A DNA stretch of 17,278 bases from Prevotella sp. (GCA_017442765.1 JAFRZC010000207.1:1-17278); one strand, 5' to 3'. Positions 1-8,146 are shown, numbered from the stretch's first letter. The notes: generated by a model from the sequence alone, not told the origin. Made by a program: numbers and translations.

Positions 1-48
1 CGTCAACCCGTCAACCCGTCAACCCGTCAACTCGTCAACCCGTCAACT
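1..48. repeat. 8-bp tandem repeat, six copies
   Basis: Six head-to-tail copies of CGTCAACC, the fourth and sixth ending in T instead of C. The array runs directly into the stop codon of the minus-strand receptor gene at position 49, so it forms the start of that gene's 3' untranslated region. It may continue to the left of the window. It has no hairpin or T-run, so it is not an intrinsic terminator. It looks like a simple-sequence array of the kind scattered through Prevotella-type genomes; that last point is from memory, not a search. Confidence 0.9.
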
Positions 49-2484
49 TTAGAATTCAAACTGCACGCGGAAATTGATCTGCCGACCTGTTAAGTAGTTA
101 GGCACGGCATACTGGTGGTTGGTCACGTCGGTTATCCAGTAGTAGGAGTTGACGTTGTTGATACCGAGCAGATTGAGGCCGTCGAGACTAAGCCAGATGT
201 TCTTGAACGGCATTTTCTTGTCGCGCTGCTCGTTGTTGATGAGGCGGTAGGCCATGCCGATATCGACGCGCTTGTAGGCGGGTGCGCGGAACGAGTTGGT
301 CTCGAGCTCACGGTGTGGTGTCGAGAAGGGCAGCCCGTCGGCGTATGCGAGCTTGAGCGACATCTTCCATCGCGTGGTGCCGGGGAAATAGTCGGTGAAG
401 AACAGGTTTACGGCATATTTCTGGTCGGTGGGCAGGGGTATGCTCTTGCCGTTGAGCTTCATGCGAGTATTCATGAACGAGAAACTGAGCCACGAGTCGG
501 TGCCCGGCACAAACTCGCCGAAGAGCTTGAGGTCGATGCCGGCCGCATGCCCCGAACTCTCGTTGTCGCCATAATAGACCACCTTCACGTTGTTCACGCT
601 GTAGGGAATCAGGTTGCCGAGCATCTTGTAATAGATCTCGCCCGTGAACTTGAAGTTGCGCTCGTTCATCTTGAAGTGGTAGTCCAGTCCACCTATGAAG
701 TGGATAGACCTTTGACTACGTGCCTTTTCGTTAAGTCGTGCATAGGTAATGCCACTGACAGTGGTGGTGTCGCGCAGCTCTTTATAGAACGGTGCCTGAT
801 AGTAGAGTCCCGTTGCGAAGCGCATCATGAGGTTCTGGTTCCACGACGGCGTGACGGCCAGTGCCACGCGCGGGCTGACGATGGTCTCGCGAGTGAAGTT
901 CCAGTGGCTCATGCGCACACCGTAGTTCAGCGTGTAGCGTGTACGACGCTCCTCCGTAGTGTTGAGCGAATCACCCAGATTATATATCTTTGGGCGGCCG
1001 CTGAACCGCCACGTGTCTTGCACGTAGGCCTCTATGCGGTTGGCCTCGATCCGGTTCTTGGCACGCATGGTATAGACCATCTGCAGGTCGCGGCCTGTAT
1101 GGGGTATGCTGTAGCCTGCTGAGTCGCGCATCTCGTATTCCACCGAGTTTTCCTCTATGCGCTCGCGCTTGTAGGTGACGGCGGCCTCCCAGTCGTGGTG
1201 GTCGTTGTGGTGGCGGCCCATGAGCTTCAGGCTCTGCACATTGGCCTTCAGATAGTTGCGCGCGTGCTGGAAGTAGGTGCCCACGCCGAGGTTCTCGCTC
1301 GTCTCGGTCTGGGTGAGCCAGTATTGCCCCTGTATGTCGTACTTCTCCTGTTCACGGGTGTGGAACGCCGAACCGATGAGCGAGAGCGACGTGTTCGCGC
1401 TCAGGTTATGGGTCACGCCGAATGTCCCGAAGAAGGTACGGAAGAGGTCTTTCTCCTTGCCGTCGAAATAGACGCGGAACGATTTTACGTCTTCCTGCGT
1501 GCCGAAGGTGGTCTCGCGGTCGTGAGGCTCAAAGTTGTAGATGTTGTCGGAGATGTTTCCGATGAAGTCGATGCGCCACTTCGTGTTCGGCTCATAGCTC
1601 AGGTAGGTCTGATAGTCAAGGAACGACGGCTTGTACTCGCCTTTCGTCTCGAGCGTACCCAGCAGGTAGCTGTTGGTCTTGTAGCGCAGCCCATTGAGCC
1701 ACGACAGCTTCTTCGTGCCCAGCCCCACATAGCCGCTCGCCCCCAGCAAGCTGAGCGAGATGTTTCCCTCGGCCACAGTCTTCTTGCCTACAGGTCGCAA
1801 CTTCTTATAAGTGATGTCGAGCGCCGACGACATCTTGTCGCCGTAGCGGGCCTCGAAGCCACCGGTGGAGAAGCCGATGCGCTCCACCATGTCGGGATTG
1901 ATGACGGAAAGGCCTTCCTGCTGACCGCTGCGGACAAGGAACGGACGGAACACCTCCACATTATTTATATATACCGAGTTCTCGTCGAACGCACCGCCGC
2001 GCACGTTGTACTGCGACGACAGCTCCGAGTGGGTCGATACGCCGGCCTGCATCTGCACCAGCTCCTCCACTCCGTTGCCTGTTACCGAAGGAAGTCCCTT
2101 CAACGCCTCGGTGTCGATGTTCTGCGTCTGCGTGCCGCCACGTTTCTGAGCCGTCACGTTCACTTCCTGCAACTCCTTGCTGTCCTCATAGAGAACCACC
2201 TGCAAGGTCTGCTTGCCGCGAGGCTTGCGCAGCACGCGCACCTTCGTGCGGTAGCCGAGCATGGAGAAACGGATGACCACCGAGTCGGCACTCTGCAACT
2301 CAAGCCGGTACTCACCCTTGAGCGAGGTCAGCGTGGCCCTGCCCTGTTCCACACAGGCCACCGAGGCCAGCTCCACGGGGTTCATCTTCTCGTCGGTCAC
2401 ACGGCCGACCAGCGTAAACGACTGGGCAGATACGCCAAGAACGCACGCCAATCCTATCAGCGTACAAATAATTTTCTGTCTCAT
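49..2484 (-). CDS. TonB-dependent outer-membrane receptor with carboxypeptidase-regulatory-like N-terminal domain
   Basis: An 811-residue outer-membrane transporter of the TonB-dependent family, which takes up a ligand using energy from TonB-ExbBD. The start is placed at 2484, not at the longer open frame beginning at 2568, because this methionine opens a good Sec signal peptide (MRQKIICTLIGLACVLGVSA, cleavage near residue 20). Residues 22-100 form the carboxypeptidase-regulatory-like beta domain (LVGRVTDEKMNPVELASV, ending in VVLYEDSKELQEVNV). The plug follows at about 105-230, with NVRGG at 160-164 and STGGFEARYGDKMSSALDI near 206-224. The rest is a beta-barrel ending in the expected terminal phenylalanine. 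No SusD-like partner lies beside it in the window, so it is probably not a SusC-type glycan importer; its ligand cannot be read from the sequence. It is transcribed away from the decayed gene next to it. I see no convincing promoter in the 130 bp upstream. Confidence 0.93.
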   Translation of the reverse strand: MRQKIICTLIGLACVLGVSAQSFTLVGRVTDEKMNPVELASVACVEQGRATLTSLKGEYRLELQSADSVVIRFSMLGYRTKVRVLRKPRGKQTLQVVLYEDSKELQEVNVTAQKRGGTQTQNIDTEALKGLPSVTGNGVEELVQMQAGVSTHSELSSQYNVRGGAFDENSVYINNVEVFRPFLVRSGQQEGLSVINPDMVERIGFSTGGFEARYGDKMSSALDITYKKLRPVGKKTVAEGNISLSLLGASGYVGLGTKKLSWLNGLRYKTNSYLLGTLETKGEYKPSFLDYQTYLSYEPNTKWRIDFIGNISDNIYNFEPHDRETTFGTQEDVKSFRVYFDGKEKDLFRTFFGTFGVTHNLSANTSLSLIGSAFHTREQEKYDIQGQYWLTQTETSENLGVGTYFQHARNYLKANVQSLKLMGRHHNDHHDWEAAVTYKRERIEENSVEYEMRDSAGYSIPHTGRDLQMVYTMRAKNRIEANRIEAYVQDTWRFSGRPKIYNLGDSLNTTEERRTRYTLNYGVRMSHWNFTRETIVSPRVALAVTPSWNQNLMMRFATGLYYQAPFYKELRDTTTVSGITYARLNEKARSQRSIHFIGGLDYHFKMNERNFKFTGEIYYKMLGNLIPYSVNNVKVVYYGDNESSGHAAGIDLKLFGEFVPGTDSWLSFSFMNTRMKLNGKSIPLPTDQKYAVNLFFTDYFPGTTRWKMSLKLAYADGLPFSTPHRELETNSFRAPAYKRVDIGMAYRLINNEQRDKKMPFKNIWLSLDGLNLLGINNVNSYYWITDVTNHQYAVPNYLTGRQINFRVQFEF

Positions 2485-2614
2485 TGTTTTATATAACGAC
2501 TTTTCCGCACAATTATTGTATCCGCACAACCTTTTTCGCGACAGCCACGTCGCGCCCAACCACGTCATTTCTCACCTTTCACCCCTTTCATCAGCCAAAA
2601 GACAAGCCCTCACA

Positions 2615-2747
2615 ATCCGAAAGACCATCTTTCACAAAGTAATAGTATATATATTACTCAGTAAAACAATATATATTACCGAGTAAAATAATATATATTA
2701 CCCGGTAATATATATACTATTACTTTGTGAAAGATAAGCTTTCGGAT
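2615..2747. repeat. Long imperfect inverted repeat around three TTACNNNGTAA palindromes spaced 22 bp apart
   Basis: The arms at 2615-2657 and 2705-2747 are 43 bp each and complementary except for three adjacent mismatches. The 47 bp between them are very AT-rich. Within the element three TTACNNNGTAA palindromes lie at 2654-2664, 2676-2686 and 2698-2708, exactly 22 bp apart, each preceded by an ATATAT run. The right arm ends inside the ATG at 2746 that opens the decayed mobile-type gene. The structure could be a cruciform or strong hairpin, a set of dimeric regulator sites on one DNA face, or the end of a mobile element. The sequence does not decide between these. Confidence 0.85.
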
Positions 2748-3870
2748 GATAATGGCTAAGGTGGCGATGGATAATTGGAAGAGGCAATATCAGGCTGGAA
2801 TAAACGGAGAAAGTTTCCTTCCTTCGGAAAAATTTAGTAACTTTGCCATCGAGTTAGCGACACGTTATCGTGGTGTCACGATGCGTGCGATAAGCAATAG
2901 CTTCAACGATTTCTACGACCTTGTACAAGGTAAGGGAGAGTTAGATATGTTCTCAGGTGCCAATGGTGAGCCGATGAGTGCCGTTGAAGCTGCGAGACAA
3001 GTTTTTGATGTTGAACTTAAACCGAGAAGAAATGAAGAGATTAGAGGCAATGCTTTGGATGTCAACGCTGAAACGGGCACAGCAGGGCGACGAGGAGAGC
3101 AAGGAGATGTTGCAGGCGGAGAACCAGAGCAGACAGGAGCAGGGTCTTCCGAGCGTAGAGGAGGAGCTTCGTCAGTTGATGAAGTAAGTCCTAAAGAAAA
3201 TACCGAAACCGCACAGGCAGAGCCGCAACAGGAGCAGCCTATGTTCCATAAAGTGAGCGAGATTACCCCAGTAAGTGAGCAGGAGAGCGCACTGCGAGAT
3301 TTCACTATCGATTGGATGAAAGATTTCGGCATCGACTTGAGCACCGACTGGGAGAAAGACCAACGGGTGTTGGATGCGGCAAACGGGCGAGCCACATTGA
3401 GTAGGGGACAAAAAAGACTACTTGATACCGCTCCGCTCATCCGTGAGGAAGGCTCATCGGCCGACATATCAAGTAGTGACGGTGCAAAGGTAGTAAAAAA
3501 TCTTGATACTCTTGCATCTGAACTCGAAAAAATTTCTTCTTGGCACAAAAAGATGCTTTCAGAGATAGCAGATGCACATGGAAGCACAGTATATACTGAC
3601 ATTATGGCAATGGAGAGGGATATCATAGCTGCACAACTATCGAAGGGTGGAAACAAGCGCTTCACAACATTCTATACAAACAGAAAAACATCGCAGTCCG
3701 CACGTAAAACACACTCCGAAGAGGCACGTGACATAGACAACAGCGATGTTTCGGGTGCAAAGTTACAAAAAGTTTCGGAATATGACAAGGCCAAGACCGA
3801 AAAAATCTTTGATACAGCGAAGAGCATCGGTTCTACTTGCATGAAGTTTTGTTACAAAAAATCTCCTTAG
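2746..3870 (+). pseudogene. First fragment of a decayed mobile-element-type multidomain protein
   Basis: An open frame of 374 codons that reads as part of a broken gene. Residues 46-105 are helical and ordinary. Residues about 107-150 turn into a G/E/R/A-rich stretch typical of reading in the wrong frame, while another frame there gives good protein (see 2978-3187). From residue 166 (MFHKVSEITPVSEQESALRDFTIDWMKDFGIDL) to about 370 the frame again looks genuine, with SSDGAKVVKNLDTLASELEKI and DIDNSDVSGAKLQKVS, phrases that recall the large polyvalent proteins of Bacteroidetes phages and conjugative elements. That family resemblance is from memory. The frame ends at 3870, but the protein sense continues in the next frame, pointing to an indel in the A/T runs near 3845-3860. 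The region is AT-richer than its neighbours, as expected of acquired DNA. A perfect TAACTTTG (2838-2845) may be an old promoter box, in which case the first real start would be the ATG at 2881. Confidence 0.6.
2978..3187 (+). CDS. Small helical, Glu/Gln-rich protein or displaced segment of the decayed gene
   Basis: Sixty-nine codons in the +1 frame relative to the surrounding fragment. Residues 17-69 (EEMKRLEAMLWMSTLKRAQQ, then DEESKEMLQAENQSRQEQ and a final EEELRQLMK) have the composition of a real charged helical protein. The overlapping frame over the same bases is a G/E/R/A-rich string typical of a shadow. Either this was a separate small gene overlapping its neighbour, or a frameshift near 3060 moved the original frame. 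I favour the frameshift because the surrounding gene is clearly broken. No family recognised. Confidence 0.45.
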   Translation: MPLKLRDKFLMLNLNREEMKRLEAMLWMSTLKRAQQGDEESKEMLQAENQSRQEQGLPSVEEELRQLMK

Positions 3871-4090
3871 CGAGGAGTTCAAGACCGGAATGATTACCGG
3901 CTCCAAGCTAGGAGACGTTGCAAAGGTACTAAAAGAAATTGTAACCGCCAAGGGAAATGAGGAAAAGTTTTCATCGGACAATCAAACAGATGCCGATGAG
4001 CGTTACCGCGAGGGAGAGGTTGCGGAAGAACCTACAGAACGGATAGAGCCACAGCAGCAGGTGGCAGATACGGGCGAATTACGTTCATAG
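3845..4090 (+). pseudogene. Second fragment of the decayed mobile-type gene
   Basis: This frame opens after a TGA at 3842 and reads SFVTKNLLSEEFKTGMITGS, then KLGDVAKVLKEIVTAKGNEEKF and an acidic tail. It continues the sense of the upstream fragment, which ends in the neighbouring frame at 3870, so the two are best seen as one former protein split by a 1-nt indel. A TAG at 4088-4090 closes it, yet the same frame beyond the TAG still reads as plausible protein (SYLVEIEKGKLLDHVSGKAV) to about 4200, which suggests an in-frame nonsense mutation. No catalytic motif is recognisable. Confidence 0.55.
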
Positions 4091-4209
4091 TCATATCTTG
4101 TAGAAATAGAAAAAGGGAAACTACTTGACCACGTTAGCGGAAAAGCAGTTGTAGATGGTTTTGGCACAACGCCCGACACGAAGTCTACTACCATCAATAT
4201 TCGGCGCGG

Positions 4210-4508
4210 ATGGTTATTAAGAGATACGAGAACAACGATATTGTTATGGACGAGTTGTCTCTTTATAATATGGCTATGCACAAAGAAAAAACTCCATCGC
4301 ATACAAACCTTAATGCCTCTGAGAGAGGTAGGGCTCAGTACGATAGCGTTAAATCTGGGTACAAAGTTAAGGATTTAATTCATTCTACGCAAGAAAATGA
4401 CTGAAAACTTTTGGAGTTGGATGAAAAAGATGATGAGGAGGCGGAGGCCGAAGGGTATGATGCTGGCGAGAGGCGCATGGATGTCCTGCGCTCGTGCGCG
4501 TACAATTA
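4210..4508 (+). pseudogene. Third fragment of the decayed mobile-type gene
   Basis: In this frame MVIKRYENNDIVMDELSLYN leads to a TGA at 4402-4404. After that stop the same frame reads a further 34 codons (LELDEKDDEEAEAEGYDAGE then RRMDVLRSCAYN) before a TAA at 4506-4508. The acidic stretch after the stop looks like authentic C-terminal protein, so the TGA is probably a nonsense mutation. Together with the two fragments upstream it gives at least two frameshifts and two internal stops across about 1.7 kb, enough to call the locus dead. Its end lies 17 bp before the promoter of the next operon. Confidence 0.5.
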
Positions 4509-4524
4509 AAAATAATTAAAAGAT

Positions 4525-4555
4525 TTTGTATTGTCTTCGTTTTGTCTTACCTTTG
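4525..4555 (+). promoter_or_regulatory. Bacteroidetes-type promoter of the VWA/tubulin/actin operon
   Basis: A -33 element TTTG at 4525-4528 is followed after exactly 19 bp by TACCTTTG at 4548-4555, a full match to the Bacteroidetes housekeeping consensus TTTG-N19-21-TAnnTTTG. Transcription should begin around 4560-4563, giving a leader of about 25 nt before the ATG pair at 4587/4590. The promoter also shows that the in-frame extension starting at 4494 cannot be the true start of the lipoprotein gene. Confidence 0.85.
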
Positions 4556-4586
4556 CAACCAAATTGGCAAAAATTGCGTCGAACAG

Positions 4587-6092
4587 ATGATGAGAAAAAA
4601 TACTATAATCGTTTTCTACCTGTTGGTATGCCTGCTGACGATGGCATTGTGGAGCTGTACCGACGGCAAACAACGCGAGTTGAACCGATTACTGGTGGAG
4701 CTTGCCGACGAGGATGCCACCATCGACGGCGGCGACTGGCAACAAATTGTGGAGTTTCTGGATGCGAACAAGGCACATTTCAAGCAGTTCTTCGACAACG
4801 GCAGCGTGAAGACTGACGAAGTGAAGGAATACGTCAGCGACCTGTTTGAGCATCGTCGTCCGCCAAAGGAAATCATGTTTGTAGGCATCGGTGGCAAGGA
4901 GACACTCGATGTGAAATTCTATCTGGAGCGTTCAGGATCGATGCTTCCCTACGACGCGCCCGGCGGCGACGGCTCGCTGAAGTCCGCAGTGGTACAGTTG
5001 CTCAACAACCTGCCCGGCAAGGACAACCGGCTATTCGTCGTAAACGACGGCGTGCACGCCTATCCGAAAGGGATTGATGAGTTTGTCAGGAGCGTAAACA
5101 TCTTCGAATCGACAAAAGGCATCGGCGATGCCAGCTATACCGACTTCGGCAGGATCTTCCGTGAGCTATTGGAGCATACGGGTGAGGACGAGCTGTCGGT
5201 GCTGGTCAGCGATATGATCTACTCCACGCGCGAGATGGCCGGTGTGAACCCGACAAAGGTGTTTGCCGACGCACAGGGCATGACGCAGGCCGTGTTCAAG
5301 GACGAGACACGACGGCGTGCCATGCTTGTGGCAAAGCTGTCGGGCTCGTACAACGGCCCCTATTATCCTTACGATCAGCCCAAAGGCGGAACATCCTATA
5401 ACGGCCAGCGTCCCTACTACATCGTCGTGGTGGGGTCGAACGCGAACATCCGCCGGCTGACCACCGACGCTAACTATGCCTCGTTCAGCCGCTTCACCAG
5501 TTTGCGGGGCTTTGAGCACATGATGCTCTTCGGCAGCGACGAGATTTACAAGCCCTATTATTCGCTGTTGCTTTCAGGCAAGGACATTCGTGGACGTTTC
5601 TCGCCCGAACGCGGACAGCCCGACCGCATCACGGCCATCGAAGGCGTAAAGCCCGACAAAGACAGCGGTGACATCCGTCTGGCACTGGCCGTTGACCTGA
5701 GCGGACTGCTGATAGAGGACGACTATCTGGCCGACGTATCGAACTACAAGGTTGAAAGCGCTGCCGGTTTTTCCATCAAGGAAATACGCAAAGTAGAACG
5801 CGACGATGCCACGCCGGCAGAGAAAAAATACCTGAAGGGGGCCACCCACATCTTCGTGCTCGAAGGCAGTGAGCTGCGTACCAACGAGGAGTTAGAGATT
5901 AAACTGTTAAACCACCTGCCCGCATGGGTCGCACAGTCATCGACCGACGACGACCGCAACACGGCAGCCGCAGGCTTCGCACAGACAACATTCGGACTGA
6001 AATACCTGATGCAGGGTATCTACGACGCATACGCCCGTCATGCAAAGGACGAGCCATGCTATTTTGAAATAGAACTGAAACTGAAAAAATGA
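4587..6092 (+). CDS. Lipoprotein with a von Willebrand A (VWA)-type metal-binding domain
   Basis: A 501-residue protein (or 500 if the adjacent ATG at 4590 is used). It opens with a lipoprotein signal peptide: Lys/Asn, a hydrophobic run, then LWSC with the acylated cysteine at residue 24, so it should sit in the inner or outer membrane facing the periplasm or exterior. Residues about 105-330 look like a VWA fold. FYLERSGSM (111-119) is the metal-ion-dependent adhesion site in its ExSxS form, with Glu instead of the usual first Asp. The later ligands appear as Thr185 (ASYTDFGRIF) and Asp209 (LSVLVSDMIYS). VWA domains bind protein partners through a divalent metal. The C-terminal half (about 360-501) appears to be a beta-rich domain I do not recognise. 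It is the first gene of the operon and overlaps the next by ATGA, implying translational coupling. Its partner and ligand are unknown. Confidence 0.82.
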   Translation: MMRKNTIIVFYLLVCLLTMALWSCTDGKQRELNRLLVELADEDATIDGGDWQQIVEFLDANKAHFKQFFDNGSVKTDEVKEYVSDLFEHRRPPKEIMFVGIGGKETLDVKFYLERSGSMLPYDAPGGDGSLKSAVVQLLNNLPGKDNRLFVVNDGVHAYPKGIDEFVRSVNIFESTKGIGDASYTDFGRIFRELLEHTGEDELSVLVSDMIYSTREMAGVNPTKVFADAQGMTQAVFKDETRRRAMLVAKLSGSYNGPYYPYDQPKGGTSYNGQRPYYIVVVGSNANIRRLTTDANYASFSRFTSLRGFEHMMLFGSDEIYKPYYSLLLSGKDIRGRFSPERGQPDRITAIEGVKPDKDSGDIRLALAVDLSGLLIEDDYLADVSNYKVESAAGFSIKEIRKVERDDATPAEKKYLKGATHIFVLEGSELRTNEELEIKLLNHLPAWVAQSSTDDDRNTAAAGFAQTTFGLKYLMQGIYDAYARHAKDEPCYFEIELKLKK

Positions 6093-6535
6093 AAAACAAG
6101 TTTATCTTATTGGTATCAGGAGCAGTGGTCTCACTGCTACTGTTGATTTTCTCGGCACAAGTGTTTGAAATGCTCTACTACGAGCGCGAGTTTTCCAACG
6201 AGATGTTCAACCAGGGACTCTACACCATAGTGGCTCTGCTCATCGTAGCCACCGCATGGGTGTTGGGCGGCATCTACTACTACGTGGTAAACTCCGTGAG
6301 CTTCTCGCGATGGTATCATTGGCTCATCGTGCTCGCCGTCTGCGCTGTGCTCGTGCCGGTGGTCACCTATATCTATCTCGACGGACAGTTTGCCACCGAC
6401 GGCCTCGACTTCGCCAGCCAGCAGCTCACCTTCTCGCTCTACGCCATGCTCGTGGAGATTGTAGTGTTCATTATCGCCTCGTTCTCGATGCGATGGTGGA
6501 GCAGCAATTGCCGACACACGCCAATTCCAGAATGA
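6089..6535 (+). CDS. Small four-helix inner-membrane protein
   Basis: A 148-residue protein with four predicted membrane segments at about 5-28, 44-67, 76-97 and 112-135, short loops and no signal peptidase site. The start is fixed by the ATGA overlap with the VWA lipoprotein stop. No enzyme or transporter motif is visible and I do not recognise the family. By position it sits between an exported lipoprotein and two cytoplasmic nucleotide-binding proteins, so a role in anchoring or relaying across the inner membrane is reasonable but inferred. Confidence 0.78.
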   Translation: MKNKFILLVSGAVVSLLLLIFSAQVFEMLYYEREFSNEMFNQGLYTIVALLIVATAWVLGGIYYYVVNSVSFSRWYHWLIVLAVCAVLVPVVTYIYLDGQFATDGLDFASQQLTFSLYAMLVEIVVFIIASFSMRWWSSNCRHTPIPE

Positions 6536-6600
6536 AAAATGGAGCACGCAGCATACCAACAGGCTCCTAATTCTTAAACTCCCCATAAAGAATAATAAAA

Positions 6601-8145
6601 ATGCGACTATTCCTATTTCTTGTAGGCGGTACAGGCTCACGCGTAATGCGACCGCTAATCATGCAATTTGCCGCCGGCGTTCATCCCTTAGACGAGAGTG
6701 GACAACCCTGTCCGTTAGAAGTGGTACCTATCGTGATTGACCCGCACCAGGCTAATGAAGACCTGAAGCGCACGGAAAATCTCATGCGCTGGTATAAGCA
6801 GACGAGGAAAGCGCTCTACGGTGATAACGTGGATGTACGAAAAGGATTCTTCTCAGTGAAGATCTCTACGCTCAGCGACATTCTTCCCAACGGCTCGAAC
6901 CTCAGCGACACGTTCCTGTTCAACATGAACGCCATAGAGTCAAAGAAATTCAAGGATTTCATCTCCTACTCAACACTCGACACGGCAAATCAGGCACTAT
7001 GCTCGATGATGTTCTCCAACGACCAGCTTGAGACAAAGATGGATATCGGCTTCGTGGGCAGCCCGAACATTGGCAGCGTGGCGCTCAACCAATTTAAGGA
7101 GAGCGAGGAGTTCAGGCAGTTCTCCAACGTATTTCAGAAAAACGACCGCATCTTTGTCGTATCGAGTATCTTCGGCGGAACGGGTGCGGCAGGCTACCCC
7201 ATCATCGTGAAGAACATTCGCAACGCCGGCAACAACGTCCAAATCAACAACCGTGCCGACCTGCGCGACGCGAGGATAGGCGCACTCACCGTGTTGCCCT
7301 ACTTCAACATCCAGCAAGACGAGAAAAGCCCCATCTCAAGAGCCGACTTCATCTCGAAGACGAAGTCGGCACTCTACTACTATCACGATAATCTGACAGG
7401 ATTGCGCCAGAACGGTGCTGACCTGCCCATGTCGAAAGTCAACGCCTGCTACTACCTTGGCGATGAGGTGCCCAGTAATCCCTACTTCAACGACCCGGGC
7501 GGAAACGGGCAACGCAACGACGCACACGTAGTGGAATATGTAGGGGCCCTGGCCGTACTCGACTTTATGCAGATCCCTGATGAGATGCTCGTAACGGTTG
7601 ACGGCAATGCACAAAACCCCATTTTCAAAGAGTATGGTCTCAGCAACGACAAGCGCACGCTCACGCTGAAGGACTTTGGTATTGAGACACGCACCGTCAT
7701 CAACAAACAGATGGCGAAATTCTATCTGGCCTATATGTATCTCACCCATCAGTTCCGGAGCGATATCGGACGAGGATATACGCAAGATAAGCCAGAGATA
7801 GGGAGCGGTTTCACCACCACCTCATTCTTCACCACACTGACCAATAACTTCTTCGTGGGTTATCGTCAGTGGCTCAAGGAACTTAAAGGCAACCAGCGTA
7901 GCTTCGCGCCGTTCAACCTCGACACCACGAAACTGAGCGAGGGACTGAGCGACATCGCCCCAAAGAACGGACTCTTCAAATCGACCATCGACTACAAGAC
8001 ACTGCTCTCGGCATTGAACAAAGAGTCGCAGACGGCTACTCGCGCGCAGAAATACGCGTCGAACAATGTTGCCTATAAGCTGATGAACCTGCTCGATGAG
8101 GTGTTAGACAAACTAATAGATGAAAAGTTCAATAGCGTAATATAA
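6601..8145 (+). CDS. Tubulin/FtsZ-like GTPase-fold protein (Tubulin_2-like)
   Basis: A 514-residue cytoplasmic protein. It opens with a beta strand and glycine-rich loop, LFLFLVGGTGSRVM (3-16), then VVPIVIDPHQ (41-50), in the position where tubulins contact the nucleotide after the second strand. At 189-198, SIFGGTGAAGYP is the tubulin/FtsZ phosphate-binding signature (GGTGSG) with Ala replacing Ser. NDAHVVE at 306-312 is in a plausible place for the loop that completes the GTPase site of the next subunit in a polymer; that assignment is inference. The order and spacing fit the divergent bacterial tubulin-like family (Pfam Tubulin_2) better than FtsZ, which is shorter and has a conserved C-terminal tail. 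An A-rich leader precedes the ATG after a 65-bp gap. The stop lies 1 bp before the next ATG, implying coupling to the actin-like gene. It could polymerise or act as a switch; not FtsZ itself. Confidence 0.75.
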   Translation: MRLFLFLVGGTGSRVMRPLIMQFAAGVHPLDESGQPCPLEVVPIVIDPHQANEDLKRTENLMRWYKQTRKALYGDNVDVRKGFFSVKISTLSDILPNGSNLSDTFLFNMNAIESKKFKDFISYSTLDTANQALCSMMFSNDQLETKMDIGFVGSPNIGSVALNQFKESEEFRQFSNVFQKNDRIFVVSSIFGGTGAAGYPIIVKNIRNAGNNVQINNRADLRDARIGALTVLPYFNIQQDEKSPISRADFISKTKSALYYYHDNLTGLRQNGADLPMSKVNACYYLGDEVPSNPYFNDPGGNGQRNDAHVVEYVGALAVLDFMQIPDEMLVTVDGNAQNPIFKEYGLSNDKRTLTLKDFGIETRTVINKQMAKFYLAYMYLTHQFRSDIGRGYTQDKPEIGSGFTTTSFFTTLTNNFFVGYRQWLKELKGNQRSFAPFNLDTTKLSEGLSDIAPKNGLFKSTIDYKTLLSALNKESQTATRAQKYASNNVAYKLMNLLDEVLDKLIDEKFNSVI

Positions 8146-8146
8146 A

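Noticed and set aside
49..2484. SusC of a polysaccharide-utilisation locus
   Set aside because: No SusD-like gene, glycoside hydrolase or anti-sigma regulator is next to it, and at 811 residues it is shorter than typical SusC proteins of around 1000.
1195..2496. 433-codon plus-strand open frame opposite the TonB-dependent receptor
   Set aside because: The minus strand gives a signal peptide, regulatory-like domain and plug motifs. The plus frame is R/H/L-rich without a family signature, as expected of a shadow.
2485..2568. N-terminal extension of the receptor
   Set aside because: The added 28 residues are basic and unlike an export signal, and they would bury the good signal peptide that begins at 2484.
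4494..4586. N-terminal extension of the VWA lipoprotein
   Set aside because: A consensus promoter lies at 4525-4555 inside it, so the transcript starts after 4494, and the extension would displace the lipoprotein signal.
6137..6640. 167-codon minus-strand open frame opposite the four-helix protein
   Set aside because: H/E/V-rich antisense shadow of hydrophobic codons; the plus strand has a coupled start and clear membrane segments.
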